Below, piece by piece: positions 1 to 8,078 of a stretch of 64,000 nucleotides of DNA. Made by a program: the position numbers and the translations under genes. Each line of letters opens with the position of its first letter. Position 1 is the first letter of the stretch. This DNA comes from Actinoplanes teichomyceticus ATCC 31121 (GTDB lineage Bacteria > Actinomycetota > Actinomycetes > Mycobacteriales > Micromonosporaceae). The notes below the pieces were generated by a model that searched no databases, had not been told where the DNA came from, and saw only the letters and a list, made by a program, of their open reading frames with translations. The stretch covers positions 6,292,501 to 6,356,500 of the forward strand of contig NZ_CP023865.1 in NCBI RefSeq assembly GCF_003711105.1. Reading direction: 5' to 3'.

Positions 1-165
1 GGCGCGGGTGGCCTCCCGCTGGGTGCGGCCCTGCGGCGTGCCGCCGGCCTCCAGCAGGATCGCCTTGAGCCGGCTGTCGGCCTGCTCACGCAATTGATCG
101 AGCCGCTGGTAGAGCGCGGTCAAGTACGCCTGCTCGGAACCGATGTCGGCGTTCGAGCTTGACAA
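1..165 (-). CDS. HelD-type UvrD-family helicase, N-terminal fragment
   Basis: Only the first 55 residues are inside the window; the gene continues past the left edge. The visible part is a charged helix (SEQAYLTALYQRLDQLRE) of the kind that opens actinobacterial HelD proteins, which are SF1 ATPases that bind and recycle RNA polymerase. I chose a TTG start at 165-163 because AAGGGG lies six bases upstream and the frame stays open to the edge. The helicase motifs are not visible, so the family call rests on the N-terminal coiled-coil resemblance alone. Confidence 0.6.
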   Translation of the reverse strand, partial: MSSSNADIGSEQAYLTALYQRLDQLREQADSRLKAILLEAGGTPQGRTQREATRA

Positions 166-190
166 AATCGCCCCTTTTCGTGCTATCATA
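159..190. promoter_or_regulatory. overlapping divergent promoter elements
   Basis: On the plus strand TTGACA (159-164) and TATCAT (184-189) are separated by 19 bp. On the minus strand the same bases read TATGAT (190-185), a good -10 for the HelD-type gene, which would give a very short leader. The plus -35 overlaps the HelD-type start codon. Both promoters are inferred from sequence only. Confidence 0.45.
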
Positions 191-200
191 CGGGCCGCCG

Positions 201-230
201 GGCAACCATTTTTCGATGGTTGCCTTTTCT
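201..230 (+). terminator. intrinsic terminator or attenuator hairpin
   Basis: A perfect 9-bp stem (GGCAACCAT 201-209 with ATGGTTGCC 216-224, 6-nt loop) is followed by TTTTCT. It has the form of a rho-independent terminator read on the plus strand. It begins a few bases after the predicted plus-strand transcription start and 126 bp ahead of the lipoprotein gene, so it could act as a leader attenuator. Confidence 0.6.
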
Positions 231-355
231 GTTTACGGCAAACGACCAGAATAGCGGACCGCCCGAGGGTTACGGGCGCAGGCGCAACTGTCCGGAAGCT
301 GTCACGGACACGCCGGGGCCGTTACGCCGGGCGGCATGTCGGGATTAACCGGGTC

Positions 356-865
356 ATGGACATCAACCGCCCGTTTCGACGTCTCACCGTCCTCACCCTC
401 ACCGCCGTCGCGGCCCTCGGCGTCACCTCGGCCTGCTCCTTCGGCGACGACGAGCCGGACGGCAACGCCGCGGCCGGCGACGGCCCGGAGCCGAAGACCC
501 TCGACGGCGCCAAGAATGCCGCGCAGACCGTGTTCGACCGGTTCAGCGGCGGGGACTTCGCCGGCGCCTGGGAGATGTACACCTCCGCCGGCAAGCAGGC
601 GATCAGCAAGGACGACTACGTCAAGCTCAACCAGGCGTGCTCCCGCAAGGGCCTGGCGATCCAGCTCACCAGCGCCCGGATGGAGGGCGCCGACAAGGCC
701 GTCGTGATCGCCAAGCAGCTGGTCGCGGCGCAGTCGTACACCATGGTGTACGAGGGTGAGGCGTGGCGGCTGGAACCGGCGCCCGAAGGGCTGGCGCTCT
801 ACAAGCTCGGCGCGGCGAAGGCGATCGCGGCCCAGAAGAAGGCCGGGACCTGCGCCAACAAGTGA
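356..865 (+). CDS. predicted lipoprotein, NTF2-like fold possible
   Basis: The protein has 169 residues. It opens with a basic stretch, a hydrophobic segment (LTVLTLTAVAALGV) and a Cys in TSAC, consistent with a type II signal peptide and an anchored extracytoplasmic lipoprotein, although the lipobox is not ideal. After a low-complexity linker, a domain of about 110 residues (AQTVFDRFSGGDFAGAWEMY) resembles small NTF2-like or DUF4878-type secreted domains. The start at 356 is chosen because upstream in-frame sequence has no signal peptide and poor coding character. The function is unknown. A structured leader precedes it and a convergent hairpin array follows it. Confidence 0.75.
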   Translation: MDINRPFRRLTVLTLTAVAALGVTSACSFGDDEPDGNAAAGDGPEPKTLDGAKNAAQTVFDRFSGGDFAGAWEMYTSAGKQAISKDDYVKLNQACSRKGLAIQLTSARMEGADKAVVIAKQLVAAQSYTMVYEGEAWRLEPAPEGLALYKLGAAKAIAAQKKAGTCANK

Positions 866-875
866 CCGGAGAACG

Positions 876-984
876 GCTGGCCCGCCGCCGTCCGCGGTGG
901 GCCGGGAAAAGACTGGCCCGCTGCCCTCGGCGGCGGGCCGGGAACCGACTGGCCCGCCGCCATCCGCGGCGGGCCGGGGAACGA
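876..984. repeat. three 36-bp hairpin repeats at a convergent junction
   Basis: CTGGCCCG recurs at 877, 913 and 949, giving a 36-bp period. Each unit contains an inverted repeat of the form GGCCCGCCGCC/GGCGGCGGGCC. The array fills the gap between the lipoprotein gene and the sigma factor gene, which point at each other, so it probably ends transcription from both sides. Confidence 0.75.
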
Positions 985-992
985 TGGACCGT

Positions 993-1844
993 TCAGGCGG
1001 CGACCGGCAGCCCGTCCGGGCCGGTCAGCGCGAGCCTGGTACGCAGGGTGCCCCGGCTGGCGATCCGGTCGTAGTACGCCGCCCGCCGCCGCGCCACGCA
1101 GCCCTCCTTCGGCGGGTTCTGCGCGGCCATCGCCGGGTCCAGGTGGGCGTTCAGCCCGTCCCGCAGCAGCACCAGCGCCTCGGCGCGCAGCTGCGACACC
1201 CGGGACTCGCTGACCCCCAGCTCGGCGGCGATCTCGGCCATCGGGCGCTCCTCGAAGAAGTAGCCCTGGACCACCGCGCGCAGCCGCTCCGGCAGCGCCT
1301 CCACCGCATGCCGCAGATAACCGAGACGCTCCCGGCGGATCAGCATCTCCTCCGGCCCCGCCCCCGGCTCGGTGACGATGTCGTCGGCCGTGGCGGTGGC
1401 GAACCCTTGCAGGCTGAACACCGTGGCGCGCTGCACGTCGTCCTCCGCCTGCTCGATGTCCTCGACCGTGCAGCCGAGCCGCTCGGCCAGCTCCGGCACG
1501 GTCGGCGTGCGACCCAGCTCGGCGGTCAGCTCCTCGCGGGCCGCATCGGCGCGGCGGGCCCGCTGGCGCACCGAGCGGCTCGCCCAGTCCAGCCCGCGCA
1601 GCTCGTCCAGCAGGGCGCCGCGCACCCGGGCGGCGGCGAACCGGGGGAACGGCACGCCCCGCTCCGCGTCGAAACCACGGGCGGCCGCGACCAGGGCGGC
1701 ATACCCGGCGGACAGTAGGTCATCGCGGTTGACGTGGGCGGGGACCCGGGCCAGCATCTCGCGGACAAGGTGGCCGACGAGCGGCATGTTCGCCCGTACG
1801 ATGTCCTCACGACGCCGATCGACGGCAGGCGCCTCACCGTTCAT
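993..1844 (-). CDS. FliA/WhiG-type RNA polymerase sigma factor
   Basis: This 283-residue sigma-70 family protein contains region 2 (IVRANMPLVGHLVREML, then FPRFAAARVRGALLDELRGL), region 3 (ELGRTPTVPELAERLGCTVE) and a region 4 helix-turn-helix (MAEIAAELGVSESRVSQLRA). The order and the RGALLDELR motif match the FliA/WhiG group, which directs flagellar or sporulation genes in actinomycetes. The ATG at 1844 has GAGGAG seven bases upstream. The tail after region 4 (about 50 residues, rich in Arg and Ala) is longer than usual. If the host makes motile spores a flagellar role is plausible, but no flagellar genes are adjacent. Confidence 0.88.
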   Translation of the reverse strand: MNGEAPAVDRRREDIVRANMPLVGHLVREMLARVPAHVNRDDLLSAGYAALVAAARGFDAERGVPFPRFAAARVRGALLDELRGLDWASRSVRQRARRADAAREELTAELGRTPTVPELAERLGCTVEDIEQAEDDVQRATVFSLQGFATATADDIVTEPGAGPEEMLIRRERLGYLRHAVEALPERLRAVVQGYFFEERPMAEIAAELGVSESRVSQLRAEALVLLRDGLNAHLDPAMAAQNPPKEGCVARRRAAYYDRIASRGTLRTRLALTGPDGLPVAA

Positions 1845-2000
1845 CAGGGGTCTCCTCAGTCCGGCCGGAGAGGGGTGTCCGGCGCTGAGGAAAAAGATCT
1901 GCGAGGCTGAGTGCGGCCCGGTTCGTTGCCGGGTGCAGAGTGGTTGCCACGGGTGACCAGTAGGATTGATCTCCAACTGACCTACGGAGTTACCCACTTA

Positions 2001-3770
2001 ATGACATCGTTCATCGAGCTAGGCGTCCCCGCCGTCCTGTCCGGCACCCTCGCCGAGCTCGGCATCACCGAACCGTTCCCGATCCAGGCGGCCACGCTGC
2101 CCGACTCGCTCGCCGGGCGCGACCTGCTCGGTCGCGGACGGACCGGGTCCGGCAAGACGTACGCGTTCGTGCTGCCCGTGGTGGCCCGGCTGGCCGCGGC
2201 GAAGGCGCCACGCCGCCCGGGCCGGCCCCGCGCCCTGATCCTGGCGCCGACCCGCGAGCTGGCCACCCAGATCGAGGCCACGCTGCGCCCGCTGGCCGAC
2301 GCGGCCGGGCTGCGCACCCTCACCGTCTTCGGCGGGGTCGGCGCGAACCCGCAGATCACCGCCCTGCGCAACGGGGTCGACGTGCTGGTCGCCTGCCCGG
2401 GCCGGCTCGACGACCACATCCGCAACGGGCACGCGTCGCTGGACTCGATCGAGATCACCGTGCTGGACGAGGCCGACCACATGGCCGACCTGGGCTTCCT
2501 GCCGGTGGTCCGGCGGCTGCTCGGGCAGACCCCGGCGGGCGGCCAGCGGCTGCTGTTCTCGGCGACCCTGGACAACGGCATCGACGTGCTGGTCCGGCAG
2601 TTCCTGCGCAAGCCGGTCACGCACCACGTGGACGCGGCCGCGCAGGCACCCGTCGAGATGGACCACCACGTGCTGCACGTCGACCCGGACGACCGCTTCG
2701 GCGTGCTGGTCGACCTGCTGGCCGCGCCGGGCCGCTCGGTGGTCTTCACCCGTACCAAGCGGCGCGCCAAGGTGCTCACCAAGCAGCTGGTCGCGGCCGG
2801 GGTGCCGGCCGTCGAGCTGCACGGCAACCTGGCGCAGAACGCCCGCAACCGCAACCTGTCCGCGTTCTCCGACGGCACCGCCGGCACGCTGGTGGCCACC
2901 GACATCGCGGCACGCGGCATCCACGTCGACGACGTGACGCTGGTCATCCACGCGGACCCGCCGGTGGAGCACAAGGCGTACCTGCACCGCTCCGGCCGCA
3001 CCGCCCGGGCCGGGGCCCGCGGCACCGTCATCACCCTGATGACCGACGACCAGCAGGCCGACGTGCGGGACCTGACCCGCCGGGCCGGCATCCGGCCGGT
3101 CACCCGGCGGGCGCGTCCGGGCGACGCGCTGCTGTCCGAGCTGGCGCCGGGTGAGCGTACGTTCGTCGCGTACGCGCCGCCGCAGCCCGAGGCCCCGTCC
3201 CGGCCCGCCTCCCCCGAGTCACCGGGCGGCGGCTCGTCCCGGCGCCGCCGCGGCGGACGCGGGCGCGGGCGGGCCGGCGCGGAGGGCGCGGCTTCGACCG
3301 GAACCCGATCCGCCGCCGACGCGGCGCCGGGCCGCGCGGCAGCCGCTCCGACCGGCCGCACGGCGGGTGCTTCGACCGGCCGCACGGCGGCCGCCGGATC
3401 ATCCGAAGGCCGCACGGCGGCAACCGGCTCCACCGGCGGGCGCACGGCGGCAACCGGGCGCACGGCGGCAACCGGGCGCACGGCGGCAACCGGCTCCACC
3501 GGCGGGCGCACGGCGTCCGCCGACAAGTCCGCAGGCGGACGGCGACGTTCCGGCGTCGACGGTGCGACTCAGCGATCCGCTTCCGGCGGACCGCGGGCGG
3601 CTTCGCCCGCCCCGCACAACGGAACCGGCGGCGGACGGTCCGCCTCCGGCACACCGCGCGCCGGGCAGCCCAGGACCACCCATTCCGGTACGCCGCAGCC
3701 CCGGCCCGCCACCGGTGGCGGAGCCGCCGCGTTCTCCGCCCGCGCGGGCGGCCGCCGGTCCGGACGCTGA
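2001..3770 (+). CDS. DEAD-box ATP-dependent RNA helicase
   Basis: The 589-residue protein starts with a Q motif (ITEPFPIQ) and carries motif I (GRTGSGKT, about residues 45-52), Ia (PTRELATQ), II (DEAD in VLDEADHM), III (SAT) and VI (HRSGRTARAG), so both RecA lobes are complete. It is a RhlE/CsdA-like helicase expected to remodel RNA. Residues from about 420 onward form a disordered Arg/Gly/Ala/Ser/Thr tail with near-tandem RTAATG repeats, suited to RNA binding. The ATG at 2001 has GGAG about 12 bases upstream, with no better start nearby. It is divergent from the sigma factor gene across about 150 bp. Confidence 0.93.
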   Translation: MTSFIELGVPAVLSGTLAELGITEPFPIQAATLPDSLAGRDLLGRGRTGSGKTYAFVLPVVARLAAAKAPRRPGRPRALILAPTRELATQIEATLRPLADAAGLRTLTVFGGVGANPQITALRNGVDVLVACPGRLDDHIRNGHASLDSIEITVLDEADHMADLGFLPVVRRLLGQTPAGGQRLLFSATLDNGIDVLVRQFLRKPVTHHVDAAAQAPVEMDHHVLHVDPDDRFGVLVDLLAAPGRSVVFTRTKRRAKVLTKQLVAAGVPAVELHGNLAQNARNRNLSAFSDGTAGTLVATDIAARGIHVDDVTLVIHADPPVEHKAYLHRSGRTARAGARGTVITLMTDDQQADVRDLTRRAGIRPVTRRARPGDALLSELAPGERTFVAYAPPQPEAPSRPASPESPGGGSSRRRRGGRGRGRAGAEGAASTGTRSAADAAPGRAAAAPTGRTAGASTGRTAAAGSSEGRTAATGSTGGRTAATGRTAATGRTAATGSTGGRTASADKSAGGRRRSGVDGATQRSASGGPRAASPAPHNGTGGGRSASGTPRAGQPRTTHSGTPQPRPATGGGAAAFSARAGGRRSGR

Positions 3771-3788
3771 CCGGCTGCTCCGATGCCC

Positions 3789-3910
3789 GCCGCTCCATCC
3801 GCCGGCCGGCCGCCGCTCCACCCAGCGGCCGACCGCCGCTCCACCCAGCGGCCGACCGCCGCTCCATCCGCCGGCCGGCCGCCGCTCCACCCAGCGGCCG
3901 ACCGCCCCGG
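3789..3910. repeat. 23-bp tandem repeat, about five copies
   Basis: GCCGCTCC recurs at 3789, 3812, 3835, 3858 and 3881, an exact 23-bp period. Two unit types alternate (GCCGCTCCATCCGCCGG and GCCGCTCCACCCAGCGG). It lies just after the helicase stop, inside the 1.1-kb gap between two converging genes. I see no convincing gene here despite open frames on both strands, which is expected at this GC content. Confidence 0.85.
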
Positions 3911-4509
3911 TTCCCGGTGGGAGGTCACCGCACCAGGCTGACCGGTGGCTCTGGTGACCATCCAGCCGCCGCCGCTGGGCCCGCTGACCGGCTTCGCTCG
4001 TGGTGCCATCCATCCCGGATGGCACCACGATTGCCGGCGCCGTCGGGCACCCCGGCCCCCACCGCGACACGCCAGCAGCCCGGTGGTCCTCAGCCGTGAC
4101 TCCCCCGTCGGCGGCATGTGGAAGGGCGGAACGCTCGCCAGCACCAGCCCGGCCACCCGGCTGGCGCTGACAGTGGCATCCCGCCCCCCGAACAACCACC
4201 AACACCGGCCCGGCCACCCCAGCTGGCACTGGCGATCGCGATAAGCGTCCGGAAACGACCACCAACACCGGCCGAGCCGCGTCGGCTGGCGGAGACGGCG
4301 GCATCGCGACGCCGTGAACAGCCACCACCGCCAGCTCATCAGCCCCGCGGCCTGCGGGGACGCCGACAGTGGCCCGCACAGCCCGCGGCGGCTCTGCGCG
4401 CACCATCGGCGGAACCGGGAGCGGGCCGCGGCTGGCGGGCGGGTGTGGGCAGGGGCCAGCGGCAGCAGCCTTGCCGGTATCGCCCGGCATGGACCCGGAC
4501 CGGCTCCGG

Positions 4510-4870
4510 GCGGGCGCACGAGGGCGGTGTGCGCGGGGCACGACGCACCCGGCGTCCGGACCCGGACGGACTCGCAACGGCCGCCGGTGGGCGCGCGGGA
4601 ACGGCGTGTCTGCCGCCCGGCCGGACGAAGTCGGACATCCGGACCCGGACGGACCCGCAACGGCGGCCCGGCGGGCGCGCGGGAACGGCGTGTCTGCCGC
4701 CCGGCCGGACGAAGTCGGACATCCGGACCCGGACGGACCCGCAACGGCGGCCCGGCGGGCGCGCGGGAACGGCGTGCCTGCCGCCCGGCCGGACGGAGCC
4801 GGACATCCGGACCCGGGGGAACCCGGAACGGCCGTCCGGCGGGCGCACCGGAGCGGCGTGCCTGGGGCGC
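4510..4870. repeat. 84-bp tandem repeat, about four copies
   Basis: GGGAACGGCGTG recurs at 4597, 4681 and 4765, an exact 84-bp period, with degenerate flanking copies from about 4510 and again after 4849. The two central copies are nearly identical. Because 84 is divisible by three, frames stay open through it, but codon character is poor on both strands. Sequence 3911-4510 between the two arrays contains no gene I can support. Confidence 0.85.
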
Positions 4871-4878
4871 GCCCGGGG

Positions 4879-5529
4879 TCAGGCGTCCGGGACCCGGACG
4901 GAGATCTCGTCGCCGAGGGTGAAGCCGGCGTTGAGCTCCAGTTCGTCGCCGGACCAGAAACGGCCCGGGTCGTACCAGTTCGCCTTGCGGTTGCGGGGCA
5001 GCAGGCCCATGTCCTCGTAGGTGACCGCGACCACCTCGGCGCAGTACGCCCGCTCCAGCGTCGCCTCGGACGTCTCGGACGGCTTCCACGGCGGCCGGAT
5101 CTGCGGGATCCGGCCGCGCATCCAGCGCCAGGCGAGCTGGGAGGTGGACGGGAACGGGGTGCCGTCGAGGCGGGCGACGGTCTTGAGCGCCCGGTCCTCC
5201 ATCGCCCGGGTGACGCCCGGCTCCAGCTGGCGCAGCCAGCCGCGCTGGCCGTAGCGACGGGCCCAGACGGTGACCGCGTCGCGCAGGTCGTGCAGCTGCA
5301 CGCCGCGCTGGAAGGTTCCGGACCACATGTCGGGCAGGGAGCGACCCAGCTCGGCGTGCCACATCAGGGGCGGCATGTCCTCGATCACCAGGGACATCCC
5401 GACATGGTTCACCGGGCTGTTGGTCAGGGTCTGGATGGCACGGTCCGGTCCGGACCGGCCCCGGAAGATCCAGATGTCACCCGTGCGGGTCAGGTCGATG
5501 GCCTCGTCGAGGCTGATGTCGGCAACCAC
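4879..5529 (-). CDS. permuted papain-fold (YiiX/NlpC-P60-like) protein
   Basis: The protein has 216 residues, without signal peptide or membrane segment. The order is that of circularly permuted NlpC/P60 enzymes such as YiiX/YaeF: GDIWIF near residue 18, a His in NSPVNHVGMS (H42), and a Cys near the end in ERAYCAEVVAV (C163). Family members are cysteine amidases or thioesterases acting on peptide or lipid amide bonds. The substrate is unknown and a cytoplasmic location is likely. The GTG start at 5529 lies only 17 bp from the start of the divergent small gene. Confidence 0.72.
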   Translation of the reverse strand: MVADISLDEAIDLTRTGDIWIFRGRSGPDRAIQTLTNSPVNHVGMSLVIEDMPPLMWHAELGRSLPDMWSGTFQRGVQLHDLRDAVTVWARRYGQRGWLRQLEPGVTRAMEDRALKTVARLDGTPFPSTSQLAWRWMRGRIPQIRPPWKPSETSEATLERAYCAEVVAVTYEDMGLLPRNRKANWYDPGRFWSGDELELNAGFTLGDEISVRVPDA

Positions 5530-5546
5530 GTGTCTATTCTCAGCAG

Positions 5547-5717
5547 ATGCGGTGGTGGAAGGTAGCGGGACTGGCGGGGCTGGCGGGAGTGGCGGCGACC
5601 GGGGCGGTGATCGCCCGGGCCGAGCGCAAGCGCCGGGCGTACTCCCCGGAGGAGATCCGGGAGCGGTTGCACCACCGGCTGGCCGAGGCGTCGCAACCCC
5701 CGGCCGAGGCCGACTGA
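5547..5717 (+). CDS. small membrane-anchored protein, 56 aa
   Basis: This short ORF begins MRWWKVAGLAGLAGVAATG, a single membrane helix, followed by a basic stop-transfer run (RAERKRRAY) and a charged helix (SPEEIRERLHHRLAEA). The layout, with a tiny N-terminal anchor and cytosolic amphipathic tail, is typical of small conserved actinobacterial membrane proteins. Its stop is five bases before the end of the converging phosphatase gene. No function can be assigned. Coding character is strong throughout. Confidence 0.7.
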   Translation: MRWWKVAGLAGLAGVAATGAVIARAERKRRAYSPEEIRERLHHRLAEASQPPAEAD

Positions 5718-5721
5718 CGGC

Positions 5722-6768
5722 TCATTCGGCCAGGTCGGTGTCGCGCAGCAGGGACCAGAGGCCGGCGCCGTCCGGGGCGGAGAACCACGTCTTGCCGCCG
5801 GACGGCACGGCCTCGGGGGTCTCGGTCGGGCCGGGGATGGCGCCGGCCAGCACCGCCTGGGTCGGCGAGAGCCGGCGGATCGCCACGGCGGCCACATTGT
5901 CCGGGTGCTCGCGGGCGAACTCCGAGTAGATCTCCTGGTCGTGCTGGCCGTCGTCGCCGACCAGCAGCCAGCGCACCGACGGGAACTCCTCGGCGAGCCG
6001 GCGCAGCGTGGTGCGCTTGTGCTCCTGGCCGCTGCGGAACCAGCGGTCCGGGGTCGGCCCCCAGTCGGTGAGCAGGATCGGACCGGCCGGGTAGAGGTGC
6101 CGGCTGAGGAAGCGGGTCAGCGCGGGCGCGACGTTCCACGCGCCGGTGGACAGATAGATCACCGGCATGCCCGGGTTCGCGTTGGTCAGCCGCTCGTAGA
6201 GCACCGCCATGCCCGGCACCGCGGACCGGGCGTGCTCGTCGAGCACGAACGTGTTCCAGGCGGCGAGCATCGGCCGGGGCAGCGCGGTCACCATCACGGT
6301 GTCGTCGATGTCGGAGATCAGGCCGAACTTGACGGCCGGGTCGATCACCCGGATCGGCGCGTCCACCGGGGCGGCACCCTCGCAGTACAGCCGGACGCTG
6401 GCCCAGCCCGGGTCGAGGTCGCCCTTGACCCGGCAGTCGACGTAGCCGCTGCGGTCGGTCCGGGTCTCGGTGACGCTGCCGCCGACCTCGATGCGCACCA
6501 CCGCGCCGCTGACCGGCGTGGTGGTGAAGCTGCGCCAGCCGCGGATCTTCTGCCGCCGCTTGCTGGCCGGCCGGGGACGCGACAGCAGCACCCGGGCCAT
6601 CACCCGGGCCCAGCCCGGAGCGCCGTACCCGGTGTAGGCCGTGATGTACGGCTTCCAGCCCCGGTTGCGCAGACCGCGCTCGATGATCTCGTGCACGGCG
6701 TCCTCGACCAGGGCCGCCCGGTGTATCCGAGCGACCGCCTGGGCCGTCTTCGCCGGTGTCGCCGCCAC
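5722..6768 (-). CDS. App1-family (DUF2183) phosphatase
   Basis: The 348-residue protein carries GLISDIDDTVMVT, the DxDxT nucleophile motif of HAD-type App1 phosphatidate phosphatases, then YLSTGAWNV and LLVGDDGQHDQEIY, which supply later HAD motifs. An N-terminal beta-rich region (about residues 90-160) precedes the catalytic domain, as in bacterial App1 proteins. It probably dephosphorylates a phospholipid or similar phosphoester in the cytoplasm. The GTG at 6768 is preferred because AGGAGG is five bases upstream; an adjacent ATG at 6771 is too close to that site. Confidence 0.86.
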   Translation of the reverse strand: MAATPAKTAQAVARIHRAALVEDAVHEIIERGLRNRGWKPYITAYTGYGAPGWARVMARVLLSRPRPASKRRQKIRGWRSFTTTPVSGAVVRIEVGGSVTETRTDRSGYVDCRVKGDLDPGWASVRLYCEGAAPVDAPIRVIDPAVKFGLISDIDDTVMVTALPRPMLAAWNTFVLDEHARSAVPGMAVLYERLTNANPGMPVIYLSTGAWNVAPALTRFLSRHLYPAGPILLTDWGPTPDRWFRSGQEHKRTTLRRLAEEFPSVRWLLVGDDGQHDQEIYSEFAREHPDNVAAVAIRRLSPTQAVLAGAIPGPTETPEAVPSGGKTWFSAPDGAGLWSLLRDTDLAE

Positions 6769-6868
6769 CATCTCCTCCTCGCCGTACCCTCGCGCCGCCC
6801 GCCCGGGCAACGTTACCGGGCCGGTGCGGCGGGCCGCGCGGGAACGAGGGCGCGCTCCAGGATGGACA

Positions 6869-7564
6869 TCACGCGGCCGCCGGGATTTCGGCCGTCGTCC
6901 ATTGCTCCGCCCACCACTGCTGGTCGGCCGGCTCCGGGGCGTCCACCCGCAGCGGCGCGGCCGTCGCCTCGCCGCGCAGGTCGCGCAGCGCCTCGGCGGC
7001 CGCCTCGGCGCGGCGCCAGGCGGACCGTTCGCGCTCCACCGCGGCGCGGTAGGCGGCCAGCCGGTGCGCCCGGACCGCCTGGGTGAGCACCGCCTCCTGC
7101 TGGACCGGGTGCAGCCGCGGGTTCCAGCCGCGGTGCGCGAAGACGTCGTTGAGCTGCTCGATGGAGAGATCGCGGGCGCGGCATCGGGCGCTGGCCGCGC
7201 GGTGCAGGTACCGCTGGCGGTCGACGTTCTCCCCGGGCTTGCGGCGCCGGCTCATCAACGGGTACGCCCCGGCGGCCAGGATCCGCCGGGCGTCCCGGTC
7301 GGCCCGCTCGTAGGCCGCCCACGCCTCGTCGACGGCGAGCTGCGCGGCCTCCCACTCGGCGCGCCGGCGTCGGGCGGCGCCGGCCGCGCGCGCGGCGGCG
7401 GTCGCCACCTCCTCGGCGTAGCGCTCCCGACCGGCGTCGGCCGGGGCCGGAGCGGTGCGTACCCGGGGCACCGAGACGGTGGCCGCGGCGACGGCCACGA
7501 GCAGCACGACGAGCAGCCAGATCCCGACGGCTTGCGGGACGGAGCTCAGGAATGCGGAATCCAT
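6869..7564 (-). CDS. hypothetical protein with N-terminal membrane anchor
   Basis: The protein has 231 residues. Residues about 12-32 (VGIWLLVVLLVAVAAATV) form one membrane helix. The rest is Ala/Arg/Glu-rich, largely helical and probably coiled-coil (RAEWEAAQLAVDEAWAAYER), with a more ordered stretch RRKPGENVDRQRYLHRAA. I recognise no family by motif. The ATG at 7564 follows GGGGG with good spacing. It is in the same direction as the neighbouring small membrane gene and the App1-type gene, so a loose operon is possible. Confidence 0.65.
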   Translation of the reverse strand: MDSAFLSSVPQAVGIWLLVVLLVAVAAATVSVPRVRTAPAPADAGRERYAEEVATAAARAAGAARRRRAEWEAAQLAVDEAWAAYERADRDARRILAAGAYPLMSRRRKPGENVDRQRYLHRAASARCRARDLSIEQLNDVFAHRGWNPRLHPVQQEAVLTQAVRAHRLAAYRAAVERERSAWRRAEAAAEALRDLRGEATAAPLRVDAPEPADQQWWAEQWTTAEIPAAA

Positions 7565-7635
7565 GGAACACCCCCAGAGAAGCGAAAGATCGACAGGCCG
7601 GCGTACGGAACGGACGCGCGTGGCGCCCCGGGCGG

Positions 7636-7989
7636 TCAGCGGGTCGGGGGTGCGCGGGAGTCACCGGTCGCCGGCACCGCGCCGGGCGGGGCGACCGGGG
7701 CCGGCCGCGCCGACGTGGCGGGTCCGGCCAGCGGCGGGCGCGCCGGGACGGTGGGCCGCCGCCGCTCGGCCGGGGCGGTGCTCCGGGCGGCCGGGCTCCC
7801 GGAGGTGACGTCCGGGGCGGCGGTGACCGTGGTCACGGCCGGCTGCGGGGCGGGCTCGGCGAGCGGGGCGCCGGCCGGGCCGGACAGGCGCAGGGTGACG
7901 GCCAGGGCCAGCACGGCCAGGCCGGTGAGGAACCGCAGCAGCCGGGGACCGTCCCACGGACGGTTCGTCTCGTGCGCCACAGCGGTCAC
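7636..7989 (-). CDS. hypothetical membrane protein with Pro/Ala-rich tail
   Basis: The protein has 117 residues, with one predicted helix (LLRFLTGLAVLALAVTLRL) after a short cytosolic N-terminus, then an extracytoplasmic low-complexity Pro/Ala/Thr/Arg tail. The start is a GTG at 7989. It lies 71 bp upstream of the anchored protein gene ending at 6869 and runs the same way. Compositional bias makes the coding call moderate; there are no recognisable domains. Confidence 0.5.
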   Translation of the reverse strand: MTAVAHETNRPWDGPRLLRFLTGLAVLALAVTLRLSGPAGAPLAEPAPQPAVTTVTAAPDVTSGSPAARSTAPAERRRPTVPARPPLAGPATSARPAPVAPPGAVPATGDSRAPPTR

Positions 7990-8078
7990 ACGATCAACCT
8001 ACCGGCGGGCCCGGGAACGTGCCCGGGCCGTCGGTCCCGGCCACCGGATCGAGGTCACCGTCACCCCGGCGAGGGACC

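Noticed and set aside
231..355. Riboswitch (c-di-AMP or cobalamin type) ahead of the lipoprotein
   Set aside because: Short hairpins exist, but I could not match the conserved cores of either class. A covariance-model search would decide.
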